From Romeriopsis navalis LEGE 11480 (lineage in GTDB: Bacteria > Cyanobacteriota > Cyanobacteriia > Leptolyngbyales > Leptolyngbyaceae): 64,000 nt of DNA. The notes beneath the pieces are model-generated. The model searched no databases, was not told the DNA's origin, and worked only from the letters and a program-made list of their open reading frames with translations. Made by a program: the position numbers and the translations under genes. The stretch is taken from contig NZ_JADEXQ010000019.1 in the NCBI RefSeq assembly GCF_015207035.1, positions 1-64,000 on the forward strand, in the 5' to 3' direction. Shown piece after piece: positions 43,778 through 52,697 of this stretch (positions within the stretch are counted from its first letter, which is position 1; every line of letters starts with the position of its first letter).

Positions 43778-46195
43778 GTGACCAAGTCAAGAAGCCGCTT
43801 AAACCTGTTCCGGAAAATGCGAGGCGAGTCAGCGTCGGAAGAGGGCATTGAACGAGATCGGAGCAGCCGTCGCCGCAAGCGTCGTGATCGCGGTTTGCGG
43901 AAACAAGCGTTGCAGACCCGTGAGACGGTGACTGATGGGTTAGATGATATTATTCGGCGTGTTCCGGCACCCTTGAAGCGCCGCCGCAATCAGCTCGTGA
44001 TTGGTGCTGTGGCAACGACAGTCTTACTTGTTGCGGGTGGGCGAATTGCCTACTGGAATACCGATCGTGATTTGCCATCGCCAAGTCTTTTAAGCAGTTT
44101 CCGTCGTCAAGGCACTTTAGTGATTAAGGCGGCGGACGGTTCGGTTTTGCAGCAAACCGGGGATTCAACGCGGGAAAAAGTCTCGATCGATAAGCTGCCG
44201 AAGAATGTCGTGAATGCGTTTATCGCTGCGGAAGACCGGCGATTTTATGAGCACAACGGGGTTGATTTGCAGGGGATTGCCCGTGCGTTGGTGCGAAATG
44301 TTCGGTCTGGTGGTGTGGCTGAGGGTGGCAGTACGATTACTCAGCAGGTGGCCCGCATGGCTTTCCTCAACCAAGATCGGAGCTTGGTGCGGAAGTGGAA
44401 GGAAGCGGTCTTGGCCCAAAAGCTAGAGCGAGAAATTGATAAGCCAAAGCTATTAGAGCATTACTTGAATTTGGTGTATCTCGGTTCGGAAGCCTATGGG
44501 ATTTCTGATGCAGCTTGGGTTTACTTTAGTAAGTCAGTGGATGAGCTAACGCTGGCTGAAACGGCGATGATTGCAGGCTTGCCCCCCGCTCCGAGTGCCT
44601 ATTCACCGTTGATCAATAAAGATGCGGCGAAGCAGCGTCGTAATCTTGTATTAGATCGGATGGAAGAGCAGGGATTTATCACTTCCAGCGAAGCCTCGAA
44701 GGCAAAGTCAGAAAAAATTACGCTGAAGCAAGAAACCCCGAAAAATCTCTATAGCTCTTCGCCTTACTTTACGGATTATGTTCGGCAGGAATTGCCAAAG
44801 TTGATTGACAAGGAAGACCTGCAAGCGGGTGGCTTGTTGGTCGAAACAACGCTCAATCCCCGTTGGCAAAAGATCGCGGCGAAGGCCGTCCGGAGCCAGA
44901 CGGGTTCAGCGACGGGGCCGAAGGCTTTTCAGGGAGCGCTAGTTGCGGTTGATCCGAGTAACGGCGAAATCCGGGCAATGGTCGGGGGGAAAGATTATTA
45001 CGGTGATGGCAAGAAAAGTCCTGATGATAAGTACAAAGGTGATCAGTTTAACCGCGCAACGAAGGCGATGCGGCAGCCAGGTTCGACCTTTAAGATGTTT
45101 GTCTATACGGCAGCAGTAGCGGCGGGATTTTCCCCCTATAAGTCTTACAAAGATGCGCCGTTTCACGTTGATGGCTATGAGCCAAAGAACTACGGTGATA
45201 GCTATTCCGGCAGCCTCAATATGCGTCAGGCGTTGACCAAGTCAGCCAATGTGGTGGCGGTCAAAATCTTAATTGATGTTGGGTTTGACCCGGTGATTCG
45301 GCTGGCGAAAAATATGGGTCTGACGACGAAGTTGGAGCCAGTTTATTCGATGGCGCTGGGTTCCTATGAGGTCAATCTTGTTGATCTGACGAGTAGCTAT
45401 GGCACCTTAGCAGCTGAAGGGATGCATGCGAAAGCCCATGGCATTCGGAAGGTGACGAATAGTCAGGGTAAGGTGATTTATAAAGCGGATTTCAAGCCGA
45501 AGCGAGTGGTGGATGAAGGCACTTCTTCGATCATGACTTGGATGCTGGAGAATGTGGTGACTAGTGGAACGGGCCAACCGGCTTCGCTGCCCGATCGCCA
45601 GGTTGCCGGTAAGACCGGAACTTCGGAGAAAACCCGCGATTTGTGGTTTGTTGGCTATATTCCGCAGCTTGTGACGGGGGTTTGGCTGGGCTATGACGAT
45701 AGCTATCCGACGGGTGGTAGTAGTGGGATGGCGGCAGCGGTATGGCGCCGCTTTATGCGGGATGCGACAAAGGATATTACGATCGCGAAATTCCCGGATC
45801 TTCCGAATAATTTAGATACCCGTAAGGGCAGCATTAAGTCGGATCCGGTAAAAACAAATCGGCGCTACAACAAGAAATGGAAAGGCAACGAGAAGAAAAA
45901 GCGTCGGCGTCGGCGTAACTCCGATGACGGCTATGCGAGTGCGTCTCGCAGTTATTCGAAGCCGCGTTATTATGCGCCGAAGCCGAAAAAGCCGAAGCCT
46001 TACTATCCACCGCCCCAGCCGGCCTACAATGCGCCGGCGCCCAAGCCGTATTATCCGGCTCCGAAACCCTATAATCCACCGGCTCCGAAGCCCTATAACC
46101 CGCCGCCAGCAGCACCCGCTCCGCCACCGATGGCAGATCCGGCACCGCCACCCTTGGCTGATCCTGGGGCAGCCGCTCCAGCACCGCCAATGTAA
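43778..46195 (+). CDS. class A penicillin-binding protein (transglycosylase/transpeptidase)
   Basis: The 805-residue protein polymerises and crosslinks peptidoglycan. An Arg-rich cytoplasmic tail is followed by one transmembrane helix (about 73-90, LVIGAVATTVLLVAGGRIAY). The glycosyltransferase domain has Glu152 in FIAAEDRRFYEHNGVD and EGGSTITQQVARM. The transpeptidase has Ser436 in GSTFK, Ser489 in KSANVV and Lys612 in KTGTSE. The last 130 residues are a basic then Pro/Tyr/Ala-rich tail (repeated PKPYYP and PAPKPYNPP), probably in the periplasm. All catalytic motifs are intact. The bifunctional architecture is normal; the long Pro-rich tail is seen in some cyanobacterial homologues. Confidence 0.92.
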   Translation: MTKSRSRLNLFRKMRGESASEEGIERDRSSRRRKRRDRGLRKQALQTRETVTDGLDDIIRRVPAPLKRRRNQLVIGAVATTVLLVAGGRIAYWNTDRDLPSPSLLSSFRRQGTLVIKAADGSVLQQTGDSTREKVSIDKLPKNVVNAFIAAEDRRFYEHNGVDLQGIARALVRNVRSGGVAEGGSTITQQVARMAFLNQDRSLVRKWKEAVLAQKLEREIDKPKLLEHYLNLVYLGSEAYGISDAAWVYFSKSVDELTLAETAMIAGLPPAPSAYSPLINKDAAKQRRNLVLDRMEEQGFITSSEASKAKSEKITLKQETPKNLYSSSPYFTDYVRQELPKLIDKEDLQAGGLLVETTLNPRWQKIAAKAVRSQTGSATGPKAFQGALVAVDPSNGEIRAMVGGKDYYGDGKKSPDDKYKGDQFNRATKAMRQPGSTFKMFVYTAAVAAGFSPYKSYKDAPFHVDGYEPKNYGDSYSGSLNMRQALTKSANVVAVKILIDVGFDPVIRLAKNMGLTTKLEPVYSMALGSYEVNLVDLTSSYGTLAAEGMHAKAHGIRKVTNSQGKVIYKADFKPKRVVDEGTSSIMTWMLENVVTSGTGQPASLPDRQVAGKTGTSEKTRDLWFVGYIPQLVTGVWLGYDDSYPTGGSSGMAAAVWRRFMRDATKDITIAKFPDLPNNLDTRKGSIKSDPVKTNRRYNKKWKGNEKKKRRRRRNSDDGYASASRSYSKPRYYAPKPKKPKPYYPPPQPAYNAPAPKPYYPAPKPYNPPAPKPYNPPPAAPAPPPMADPAPPPLADPGAAAPAPPM

Positions 46196-46241
46196 CTGGC
46201 GACTTGTTTGATTGATTCTGTGACTAACTGAGGATGCGATC

Positions 46242-46424
46242 GTGCCAGGAATTTCCGATTTGATGTTGGGTGCTCAACCCCTAGCGGCTGCCGGTAGTTT
46301 TCCAGCGGCATTTGCCGCAGTTTATGTTTTAGGCGCGATCGCGGCATTTGTCATTGGCTTTGCAGCCTTAAAAAAAGCGCGCTCTGTCAATGCTGAGCGG
46401 ATCCAAGATGATTCGGGCGACTAG
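46242..46424 (+). CDS. 60-residue single-helix membrane protein
   Basis: A GTG start at 46242 follows GAGGAT by a good spacing. The product has one hydrophobic helix (FAAVYVLGAIAAFVIGFAAL) flanked by a basic KKARS and a polar tail. No photosystem or cytochrome small subunit could be matched with confidence. A shorter version from an internal ATG (MLGAQPLAA) is possible. It lies 46 bp after the penicillin-binding protein gene and may share its transcript. Function unknown. Confidence 0.5.
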   Translation: MPGISDLMLGAQPLAAAGSFPAAFAAVYVLGAIAAFVIGFAALKKARSVNAERIQDDSGD

Positions 46425-46449
46425 TTTTGCCTTGGCCTGCCTGCTTGAT

Positions 46450-46905
46450 TTATGACGGAAGTTGTTTGTCTAAGACGGCAACCCAACGTTGATACAGGGT
46501 GTAGATTAGATCGGGCATGTTGTTGGAGCAGATGCCCGATACGTCACAGGTGACTTCGATCTCTTGGATTTTTGTGAGTAACTTGGCTTCTTCAATGCCA
46601 ACGGTGCCGTCGCTATAGATTAGACCACTAATGGCTTCAAGTAGTTCTTGGCAGTCCGCATGACTTGGTTTATCGCCGAGATAGGCGTGAATTGCCTTGT
46701 AGCACTGCTGAGTATTAATTTTGCGGAGGCCATGCAGCAAGGGGTAAATTTCTGGGTCATCAGCGACGCCGTTCTGCTTGGCCAACTCGTAGAGATAGGT
46801 TTGTTCTTCCCGTTGAACTTTGCCATCAATCCAAGCAGCGCCGATGAGAATTTTGAGGAGATTTTGGATGCTATGGTTCGAGGCCTTGATGGTTTTGGTG
46901 ATCAT
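46450..46905 (-). CDS. TerB-like protein
   Basis: A 151-residue helical protein matching the TerB/DjlA-N family: LLKILIGAAWIDGKVQREEQ, LLEAISGLIYSDGTVGIEEA, with acidic residues after the Gly-Lys/Gly-Thr turns. The two repeats (AAWIDGKV, LIYSDGTV) are typical. The family is linked to metal or stress response, but the function is not settled. It stands alone, convergent with the preceding small membrane protein. Confidence 0.8.
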   Translation of the reverse strand: MITKTIKASNHSIQNLLKILIGAAWIDGKVQREEQTYLYELAKQNGVADDPEIYPLLHGLRKINTQQCYKAIHAYLGDKPSHADCQELLEAISGLIYSDGTVGIEEAKLLTKIQEIEVTCDVSGICSNNMPDLIYTLYQRWVAVLDKQLPS

Positions 46906-46999
46906 TGGAGTTTCCTCGACAACGGCAGGTTATAGGAGATGAATGCCATCCATCTTCACCTTCGTTGTAGTGCATTGATCTGCTGTCAGGCTCGAACCT

Positions 47000-48376
47000 T
47001 CATGCTTTTTTAAGTCGCACCATAAAAAAGCCATCCATTTGCTGTTGATGGGGGGCGACTTTGATCCAACCGGATTCGGTGAGTAGGGGGGCAAGACCTG
47101 AGTTATTCTCTGGCCGATCGATGACCCAGTTGGAATTTTGATCTAGGAAGTTCTGGATAATTGCTTCATTTTCCTGGGGATGCAAGGTGCAAGTGGCGTA
47201 AACGATCGTCCCGCCGGGTTTCACCCAAGATGCCGCCTGTTGGAGGATGGCGGTTTGCAGTTCTGTCAGTTTGGTGACGGAATCGGGGGTTTGTCGCCAG
47301 CGGGCATCGGCATGACGATTGAGGGTACCAAGGCCAGAGCAAGGGGCATCGACGAGGACGCGATCGCATTGGTTAATCAATTCGGGAATGTCGCGGCTAT
47401 CGGCAGTTTTGGTTTGGATGCAGGTGAGGCCCAGTCGATCGATGTTTTGTTGAATTTTTTTGAGGCGAGAAGCCGTTTTGTCGATCGCCCAGACGGTGCC
47501 TTGGTCTTGCATGAGTTCGGCAATATGTAGGGTCTTACCGCCGGGTGCCGCGCAGGCATCGACGATCGTTTCGCCGGGTTGCGGGTCGAGCAGGTAGCTA
47601 ACGAGTTGGGCGCTGCTATCTTGGATAATCCATTCACCATCGGTGAAACCAGGGAGTTGGTGAATTGCTCCTGCATGTTTGATTAACCGCAGTGCTTGGG
47701 GCAGCTGTGTGAGCCGTTGAACTTCGATCTCAGCCGCTTGAAATTTGGCTTCGAGGGTGTCGATTGTGATTTTGCGGGTATTCACCCGTAGATCGATCGT
47801 CGGTGGTTGATTCAGCCAATTACAGAGTTGTTCGGTGCCTTCAGTGCCAAATTGCTCCAGATAAACTTGGACGATCCAGTCAGGATAACTATGCTGGATG
47901 CCAATATTGCGAACGGGGTCATCGGCAGCGAGCAGGGCCGTGTCGGGATGGCGATCGTACTTTCGCAATAGGCCATTGACGAAACCCGATAGGCCGGAGA
48001 AGCCGTTTTGTTTCGCGAGGTCAACAGTCGTATTGACAGCGGCGGACCCGGGAATATGGTCGAGGTAGCGCAGTTGATACAGGCCCAGGTGCAGAATCAG
48101 TCGCAGTTCTGGAGGCTGTTGATTTGCCGATTTTGTAGCAAGATTGTCGATGATCGCGTCGAGGGTGCGTTGGCGACGGATGATGCCGTAGACCAGTTCG
48201 GTGGAGAGTTTGCGATCGAGGGGAGAGATATTGGCGTGTTTGAGGGCGCGGTCAAGTGCGACATCGGCGAAAGCGCCTCTCTGGATTTGCTTGAGCGCAG
48301 TTAAGGCGAGTTGCCGTGCGGTGGTAGCTGGGCCGGGGGATTGCGATTTTTTGCTTGTTTTTGTTTGCTCAGCCAC
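47000..48376 (-). CDS. rsmB: 16S rRNA (cytosine-C5)-methyltransferase RsmB
   Basis: The 458-residue enzyme methylates C967 of 16S rRNA. An N-terminal NusB-like domain (about 15-145: ARQLALTALKQIQRGAFADV, LDRKLSTELVYGIIRRQ) is followed by the SAM-dependent domain: IVDACAAPGGKTLHIAELMQ, VWAIDKTASRLKKIQQNIDR, the catalytic cysteines in VDAPCSGLGTLNRHADARWR and IVYATCTLHPQENE. The C-terminus DGFFMVRLKK is the family ending. The protein is full length. Confidence 0.92.
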   Translation of the reverse strand: MAEQTKTSKKSQSPGPATTARQLALTALKQIQRGAFADVALDRALKHANISPLDRKLSTELVYGIIRRQRTLDAIIDNLATKSANQQPPELRLILHLGLYQLRYLDHIPGSAAVNTTVDLAKQNGFSGLSGFVNGLLRKYDRHPDTALLAADDPVRNIGIQHSYPDWIVQVYLEQFGTEGTEQLCNWLNQPPTIDLRVNTRKITIDTLEAKFQAAEIEVQRLTQLPQALRLIKHAGAIHQLPGFTDGEWIIQDSSAQLVSYLLDPQPGETIVDACAAPGGKTLHIAELMQDQGTVWAIDKTASRLKKIQQNIDRLGLTCIQTKTADSRDIPELINQCDRVLVDAPCSGLGTLNRHADARWRQTPDSVTKLTELQTAILQQAASWVKPGGTIVYATCTLHPQENEAIIQNFLDQNSNWVIDRPENNSGLAPLLTESGWIKVAPHQQQMDGFFMVRLKKA

Positions 48377-48488
48377 AGGAAAGGTGCCACGTAGTTTCAG
48401 ATCACCGCATTTAGAATATCAGGCCCAGGTCTTGGATTGGTGAGTTCTGAGATTTTGGCTGAGCTGGTTGATGGGTTGGAGCGATTTG

Positions 48489-48530
48489 GCGGATTGAGTC
48501 AGTGGGTTCAGGGATACTGACTCAATCCGC
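48489..48530 (-). terminator. 15-bp hairpin after the 53-codon gene
   Basis: GCGGATTGAGTCAGT (48489-48503) and ACTGACTCAATCCGC (48516-48530) pair perfectly around a 12-nt loop, 33 bp past the stop of the minus-strand microgene. There is no T tract, so termination is probable rather than certain. Confidence 0.5.
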
Positions 48531-48541
48531 ATTAGCTTGTA

Positions 48542-48575
48542 TGTATTAGCGATGGAAGTGTATTAGCTGTGGAAG
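48542..48575. repeat. 17-bp imperfect tandem duplication at a stop codon
   Basis: TGTATTAGCGATGGAAG (48542-48558) is followed directly by TGTATTAGCTGTGGAAG (48559-48575), two mismatches. The second copy contains the last codons and the stop (48565-48563) of the 53-codon gene. Confidence 0.75.
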
Positions 48576-48724
48576 TTCTCGGTGGCACGACCTTCTAGAA
48601 TGTTGCTAATTGGTAGCTTTAACAATGAAGGGGCACTGTAGTTTGCGGAAAGATTAATGCCCATCGCACTTTTGGTTAAGTAGAGCGCGTAGAGGATAAA
48701 TGTTAAACCAATAAACCGTCGCAT
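48563..48724 (-). CDS. 53-residue membrane microprotein
   Basis: ATG at 48724 opens a 53-codon frame. The product has an N-terminal hydrophobic helix (MRRFIGLTFILYALYLTKSA) and a polar tail (NLSANYSAPSLLKLPIS) ending in FHS. It reads like a small conserved cyanobacterial membrane protein, but no named family could be assigned. It lies between rsmB and the ABC-2 permease, has its own hairpin downstream, and uses codons typical of the neighbours. Confidence 0.55.
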   Translation of the reverse strand: MRRFIGLTFILYALYLTKSAMGINLSANYSAPSLLKLPISNILEGRATENFHS

Positions 48725-48852
48725 AAATTCATTCCGATTGAGCGGGTTGCTTACTTACGAATTTAGGGGCTGGTTGTTACGATCGAGTGCGCGCTGAATG
48801 ACGATCGAGTGACAATTTAGCCCAACGGGTTATGCCAACGGGTTGCACCGAT

Positions 48853-49668
48853 TTAATCCTGCAAGCTAGAGAATTGTTTTGAGCCTTGCCAGGCCAAGAT
48901 GGCCGCAAAGCCAAGTAAAACTGGAATGACGTACCAGGGGAATTGGCTAAGCGGCTGGTAGGCAGCAGCGCGGAGGCCCATGCTGGTGTAGGTGAGGGGT
49001 AGGAAGTGGCAAATTACCTTGAGGGCGATCGGTAGTTTTTCAATGTCAAAGAAGGTGCCACCGAGAAATGACATCGGCACGATCAGGAAATTGTTGCAGA
49101 TGCCGACACTTTCGAGGGACTTCACCTTGAGCCCGACGATGACACCCAGTCCGGCAAAGACGGCACAGTTGAGAATCAGCACCAGCAAAAAGAGGGGGTG
49201 GAGGAAAGCGAAGCTGCGCGTGACGATGATTGAAATCAGGATGACGGAGCTAGCGGTGAGCAGCCCACGTACAATTCCGGCCAGCATTTTGCCGAGTTGG
49301 ACAGCCAGGGGATTGATCGGCATTAGCAGCAGTTCTTCAAAGGTTTTGGAGAAGAGCCGTTTGCCGCAGATGGAGAACGTGGTACCGCCAAAGCTGATCA
49401 CCATTGAAGAAAGGGCGATCATGCCAGGCAGGATGAATTCGAGGTAACTATTGCCAACGGAGAAGCTGGAACGCGGCAGGGTGCTCCCCAACCCGAGGCC
49501 AAAGGCAACGATATAGATCAGGGGAGAAATTAGGCCAGAAGAGACGACCTGGAGGATACGGGCGCGGAGATCAAGCCAATCGCCCCAGAAAACGGTGAGA
49601 CTGTCGGCAATCAGATTCTTGAAAGCGTTGGGATTAACGGTTGATTTGCGAAGAGTTTGGCTGGTCAC
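48853..49668 (-). CDS. ABC-2 type transporter permease
   Basis: The 271-residue protein has six hydrophobic segments and the ABC-2 membrane-protein pattern: VVSSGLISPLIYIVAFGLGL, LEFILPGMIALSSMVISFGG, FSKTFEELLLMPINPLAVQL, and near the end FLGGTFFDIEKLP with HFLPLTYTSMGLRA. It would form the membrane part of an exporter for a polysaccharide, lipid or drug. No ATPase subunit gene is adjacent, so the partner lies elsewhere or is shared. Confidence 0.85.
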   Translation of the reverse strand: MTSQTLRKSTVNPNAFKNLIADSLTVFWGDWLDLRARILQVVSSGLISPLIYIVAFGLGLGSTLPRSSFSVGNSYLEFILPGMIALSSMVISFGGTTFSICGKRLFSKTFEELLLMPINPLAVQLGKMLAGIVRGLLTASSVILISIIVTRSFAFLHPLFLLVLILNCAVFAGLGVIVGLKVKSLESVGICNNFLIVPMSFLGGTFFDIEKLPIALKVICHFLPLTYTSMGLRAAAYQPLSQFPWYVIPVLLGFAAILAWQGSKQFSSLQD

Positions 49669-49820
49669 AGGGAATTTGGGGGTGGCGCGATCGGATTTGT
49701 TACGGAATCTTATTGTTACATGCGCTGGGTGCGTTCATGCTGCGTCGGTTGGGTTGAACAACGTGCAACTCAACAAAATAGGTTTGATCGGGGTGAGTGG
49801 CTCAACCGATCGCGCCTATC

Positions 49821-49847
49821 AAAAAAGCGGCTCAATCATTGAGCCGC
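49821..49847 (-). terminator. intrinsic terminator of chlG
   Basis: On the minus strand GCGGCTCAAT and ATTGAGCCGC form a 10-bp stem with a 1-nt centre, followed at once by six T. It lies 25 bp past the chlG stop at 49873. This is the clearest intrinsic terminator on the minus strand. Confidence 0.85.
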
Positions 49848-49872
49848 CTGCCGGAAAATGTCAGCTTGAACC

Positions 49873-50943
49873 TTACATCACCGAGTGACCAAGGGCCAAA
49901 CCCGCAGTTAACATGCCAAATACGAGAAACGGCTGGGCACTCGCCTGGTATTTCACATCATTCTTCAGCGGATCACGGAGGAAATACATATCCTGGAAGG
50001 TGATTTGCGGAATCACTAGCAGCACTAAGATTGCGGCGTAGAGATTCTGATGGATGCTGACCAGATAAGCGGCGATACCGAGCTGGAAAATGTCGATCAT
50101 CAAGACACAAATCCAGGATGCAGTTTTAATCCCGAACATCACGGGGAGTGACTGGAGCCCGAGTTCGCGATCGCCTTCCACACTTTTGAAGTCATTCACA
50201 ACCGCAATGCCAAGACCTGCCAAGCTATAGAACAGGGTCAAGACCATGATGGTTGGAGTCAAAGTGCCAAACAGTGCATGACCGGCCCACCAGGGCAGGG
50301 CAATATAGCTTGCGCCCAAGGCGTAGTTGCCGAGCCAACCGTTCTGCTTCAGTTTCAGCGGTGGGGCCGAGTAGATGTAGGACAAGCCCGATCCCATCAC
50401 TGCCATGAGGGTAATGGTCGGGAAACTATGACCGGCCCACTGGTCGAGCAAGTAAGCAACGGTAATCCCTAAGGCAAGTAGAACCAATACCTGGGCTTTA
50501 ACGCGGCTGAGGGAAATGGCTCCGGAAGGAATTGGCCGATAAGGTTCGTTGATCGCGTCGATTTCGCGATCGTAGTAATCGTTGATGGTTTGGGTATAGC
50601 CGGTTAACAATGGCCCGGACATCAGCATACAGGCGAGGGCCACGGCGACGTTTTCGAAGGTCCAGGTGTAGTTGCCGGAGGATGCGGCTCCGCAAAGGAC
50701 GCCCCACATGAGGGGAATCCAGGTGACGGGTTTCATCAGTTGGAGATGAATCTTCCAAACGGACTGTTCCTTGACATCGGCTCCTTTCATCCCGAGTAGT
50801 TGCCGGGCCTTGGCCGATTTTTTGGCTGAATCGTCGGACTCGGATGTTGCGGTGGCCGCGATGTCGGTTGCCTCTTTTGCTTCCTCAGTTGCCATCTCAG
50901 TCGCCGCTGTCTCAGGGGTGAGGTCGTTGTTTGCTTCTGTCAT
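49873..50943 (-). CDS. chlG: chlorophyll a synthase
   Basis: The 356-residue UbiA-family prenyltransferase attaches phytyl or geranylgeranyl diphosphate to chlorophyllide. Nine hydrophobic segments are expected. The two Asp-rich motifs are QTINDYYDREIDAINEPYRP (residues about 118-137) and VVNDFKSVEGDRELGLQSLP. The C-terminal DPLKNDVKYQASAQPFLVFG is typical. The first 45 residues are an extra Ala/Glu/Thr/Ser-rich acidic tail, longer than in many homologues. The ATG at 50943 is chosen because the longer frame adds an unrelated Arg-rich segment. The ArsA-like gene lies upstream in the same direction. Confidence 0.92.
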   Translation of the reverse strand: MTEANNDLTPETAATEMATEEAKEATDIAATATSESDDSAKKSAKARQLLGMKGADVKEQSVWKIHLQLMKPVTWIPLMWGVLCGAASSGNYTWTFENVAVALACMLMSGPLLTGYTQTINDYYDREIDAINEPYRPIPSGAISLSRVKAQVLVLLALGITVAYLLDQWAGHSFPTITLMAVMGSGLSYIYSAPPLKLKQNGWLGNYALGASYIALPWWAGHALFGTLTPTIMVLTLFYSLAGLGIAVVNDFKSVEGDRELGLQSLPVMFGIKTASWICVLMIDIFQLGIAAYLVSIHQNLYAAILVLLVIPQITFQDMYFLRDPLKNDVKYQASAQPFLVFGMLTAGLALGHSVM

Positions 50944-51100
50944 AATTTGCTTCTGTCGTCGGGTGGGGAATTGCTGATCGCTAGTTGCAGTTTTGCTCAA
51001 ACAGGATATATTGCCGCTTTGGCCTTTCCTATTTTGCCGTATCACTGTTACAGATATGACTGGTACCGATTAGTAGTGGCACAGAAGTGCTGAGACCAGA

Positions 51101-52180
51101 TTACTGGAAGGAAATAATCAAGTGGCTATCCTGGAATTTGGCTCCACTGACTGGGCGGCCATTCAGTTCTGGGGGCAAGAAGATGTTGCGCCGCTGATCA
51201 CCGGCTTCGATCGTTACCTCCGGCCCGTACTGCGTGAGTTTTACCTGTTGCTTATTAAAGCTCGGTAAGAATAGTGAGACTTGGCGGTTGCTGGTGTCAA
51301 TGACGATCGGCTTCGGTGCGGTCGTCGCTTGGGTGAAATCGGGCAGGGCATTGATCATAGCCTCCCAGTCGTCGCCGGATTTGCGGGGAATCGTGCTGAT
51401 CGATAAAGGTGCAAACCCGTCGCTGATATTGGCTTGATTGCTTAAGACGCCACCCACGGTTAAACCGACTTGTTGGGCGCTGCCCCAGAGATATTGGGCG
51501 GTGGCGATCGCCGCGGGATCATCGGTGGTGACCAGATAGGCGGCCGAGCGGTTGGGATCAGCCAGGATTTGCTTGCCTTGATTCAGCAACGTATTGATTT
51601 CCTGAGTCGGTTGGGCGAAATTATCGGCGGTCCAGTTGACGTTCAGGACTGCGGCGCCGATCGGGGGCAGGAATGGGGCAACGGTTTTACCTAAGTCAGA
51701 ATCAACGAATACCTGGCGGAAACGGCGCACATACCAACTGATGACTTCCGGCATGCCAATCATGCGCAGGGTTTCCTGATTACCGAGACTGTCAAATACG
51801 ATGACATCATATTGTTTGTCGTAGCGCCGGATTTCATTCATTACCAGGGCGCTTTCCATCCCCGGTAACAGGCCCAATTCCTGACCATAGACATTTTTGA
51901 AAAATGGCGTGCGAACGTACTGCGCTTCTAGCTGCTTAACCTCTTCCCAGCCTTTTTCCAGCAGGGTGGCGGAATGGAACTGCACCGTATCCAGATTCGC
52001 GGCGATATTTTGCGGGGTGTGCCCCACGACTTGACCCAGCGTGATGCCAAAAGCGGGGCTATTGTCTTGAGTTGCCAACAAAACCCGTTTGTTTTGAGTG
52101 GCAAATTGTTTGGCGGCGGCGATCGCCAGGGTCGTTTTGCCGACACCACCTTTGCCTAAAAAAGTCAGAATAAATGCCAT
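51101..52180 (-). CDS. ArsA/Get3-like ATPase with C-terminal HSP20-like domain
   Basis: The 359-residue protein has a deviant Walker A (FLGKGGVGKTTLAIA, residues 7-21), as in Get3/ArsA, and further motifs DVIVFDSLGNQETLRMIG (the position of the switch region) and SDLGKTVAPF. Only one ATPase half is present. The last 65 residues (RQVSLFLPSFNKQQVKLTQY, EVTIEAGDQRRNIFLPPEL, FQDSHLIISFQ) form the small-heat-shock-like domain that accompanies plant and cyanobacterial ArsA-like proteins. The role is unknown; tail-anchored membrane protein targeting or chlorophyll-linked assembly is possible given chlG downstream. The frame is open to 52255, but MAFILTFLGKGGVGK at 52180 is the natural start. Confidence 0.85.
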   Translation of the reverse strand: MAFILTFLGKGGVGKTTLAIAAAKQFATQNKRVLLATQDNSPAFGITLGQVVGHTPQNIAANLDTVQFHSATLLEKGWEEVKQLEAQYVRTPFFKNVYGQELGLLPGMESALVMNEIRRYDKQYDVIVFDSLGNQETLRMIGMPEVISWYVRRFRQVFVDSDLGKTVAPFLPPIGAAVLNVNWTADNFAQPTQEINTLLNQGKQILADPNRSAAYLVTTDDPAAIATAQYLWGSAQQVGLTVGGVLSNQANISDGFAPLSISTIPRKSGDDWEAMINALPDFTQATTAPKPIVIDTSNRQVSLFLPSFNKQQVKLTQYGPEVTIEAGDQRRNIFLPPELNGRPVSGAKFQDSHLIISFQ

Positions 52181-52225
52181 GTTTACCGCCTCAGTTGCTC
52201 GCCTCTCAATTGCCCCATACATACT

Positions 52226-52257
52226 TAATGAGGACGCTCCGAAGAACGTCCTCATTA
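52226..52257. repeat. 11-bp inverted repeat upstream of the ArsA-like gene
   Basis: TAATGAGGACG (52226-52236) and CGTCCTCATTA (52247-52257) pair perfectly around a 10-nt loop, 46 bp upstream of the ArsA-like start. It may be a leader hairpin or an attenuator; no U tract follows on the minus strand. Confidence 0.5.
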
Positions 52258-52336
52258 GTTTTCACGAAACTAGTGGCATCAAAACTCACTAGAAATCGTT
52301 GTTTTGATCAAAATTTTGTTGGTGATGCATTTGCTA

Positions 52337-52361
52337 AATCCGGCTATTAAACAGCCGGATT
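52337..52361 (-). terminator. hairpin after petP
   Basis: AATCCGGCT (52337-52345) and AGCCGGATT (52353-52361) form a 9-bp stem with a 7-nt loop, 33 bp past the petP stop. It is a probable terminator, without a clear T tract. Confidence 0.5.
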
Positions 52362-52394
52362 ATGCGCATATCCAACATTAATCAGCGTCTATAT

Positions 52395-52589
52395 TTAAGC
52401 CGAAAGCTCAACTTCGTCCTCGAAGAACCAAGTCGCAAATTTGTCTTCAAACTGCACCAGGACGCCGACGCCGCTGCCATCAGTCATCTTGAAATCCTTG
52501 ACTACGCCGCTTTGTCCAAGCTTGGCGACAACGGTTTGGGAAACCTTATCGCGTAAACGGCTGACTCGTACCTTTTGTCCAATTTCCAT
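52395..52589 (-). CDS. petP: cytochrome b6f complex subunit PetP
   Basis: The 64-residue protein matches PetP (DUF2862), an SH3-like accessory subunit of the cyanobacterial cytochrome b6f complex that affects the balance of linear and cyclic electron flow. Diagnostic segments are MEIGQKVRVSRLRDKVSQ, VVAKLGQSGVVKDFKMTDGS, GVGVLVQFEDKFATWFFEDE. No membrane helix is expected. The ATG at 52589 is chosen over a longer frame reaching 52601. It is transcribed divergently from the rimP operon. Confidence 0.85.
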   Translation of the reverse strand: MEIGQKVRVSRLRDKVSQTVVAKLGQSGVVKDFKMTDGSGVGVLVQFEDKFATWFFEDEVELSA

Positions 52590-52697
52590 CGTCCACAGCA
52601 ACCGATACTAAAAACTGTCTATGAGTTTACCAGAGATGCGTAGTTGGATTTACAGAAATTGTTAGAATTCTATTCGGTCACGGGTGAAAGAATCCGC

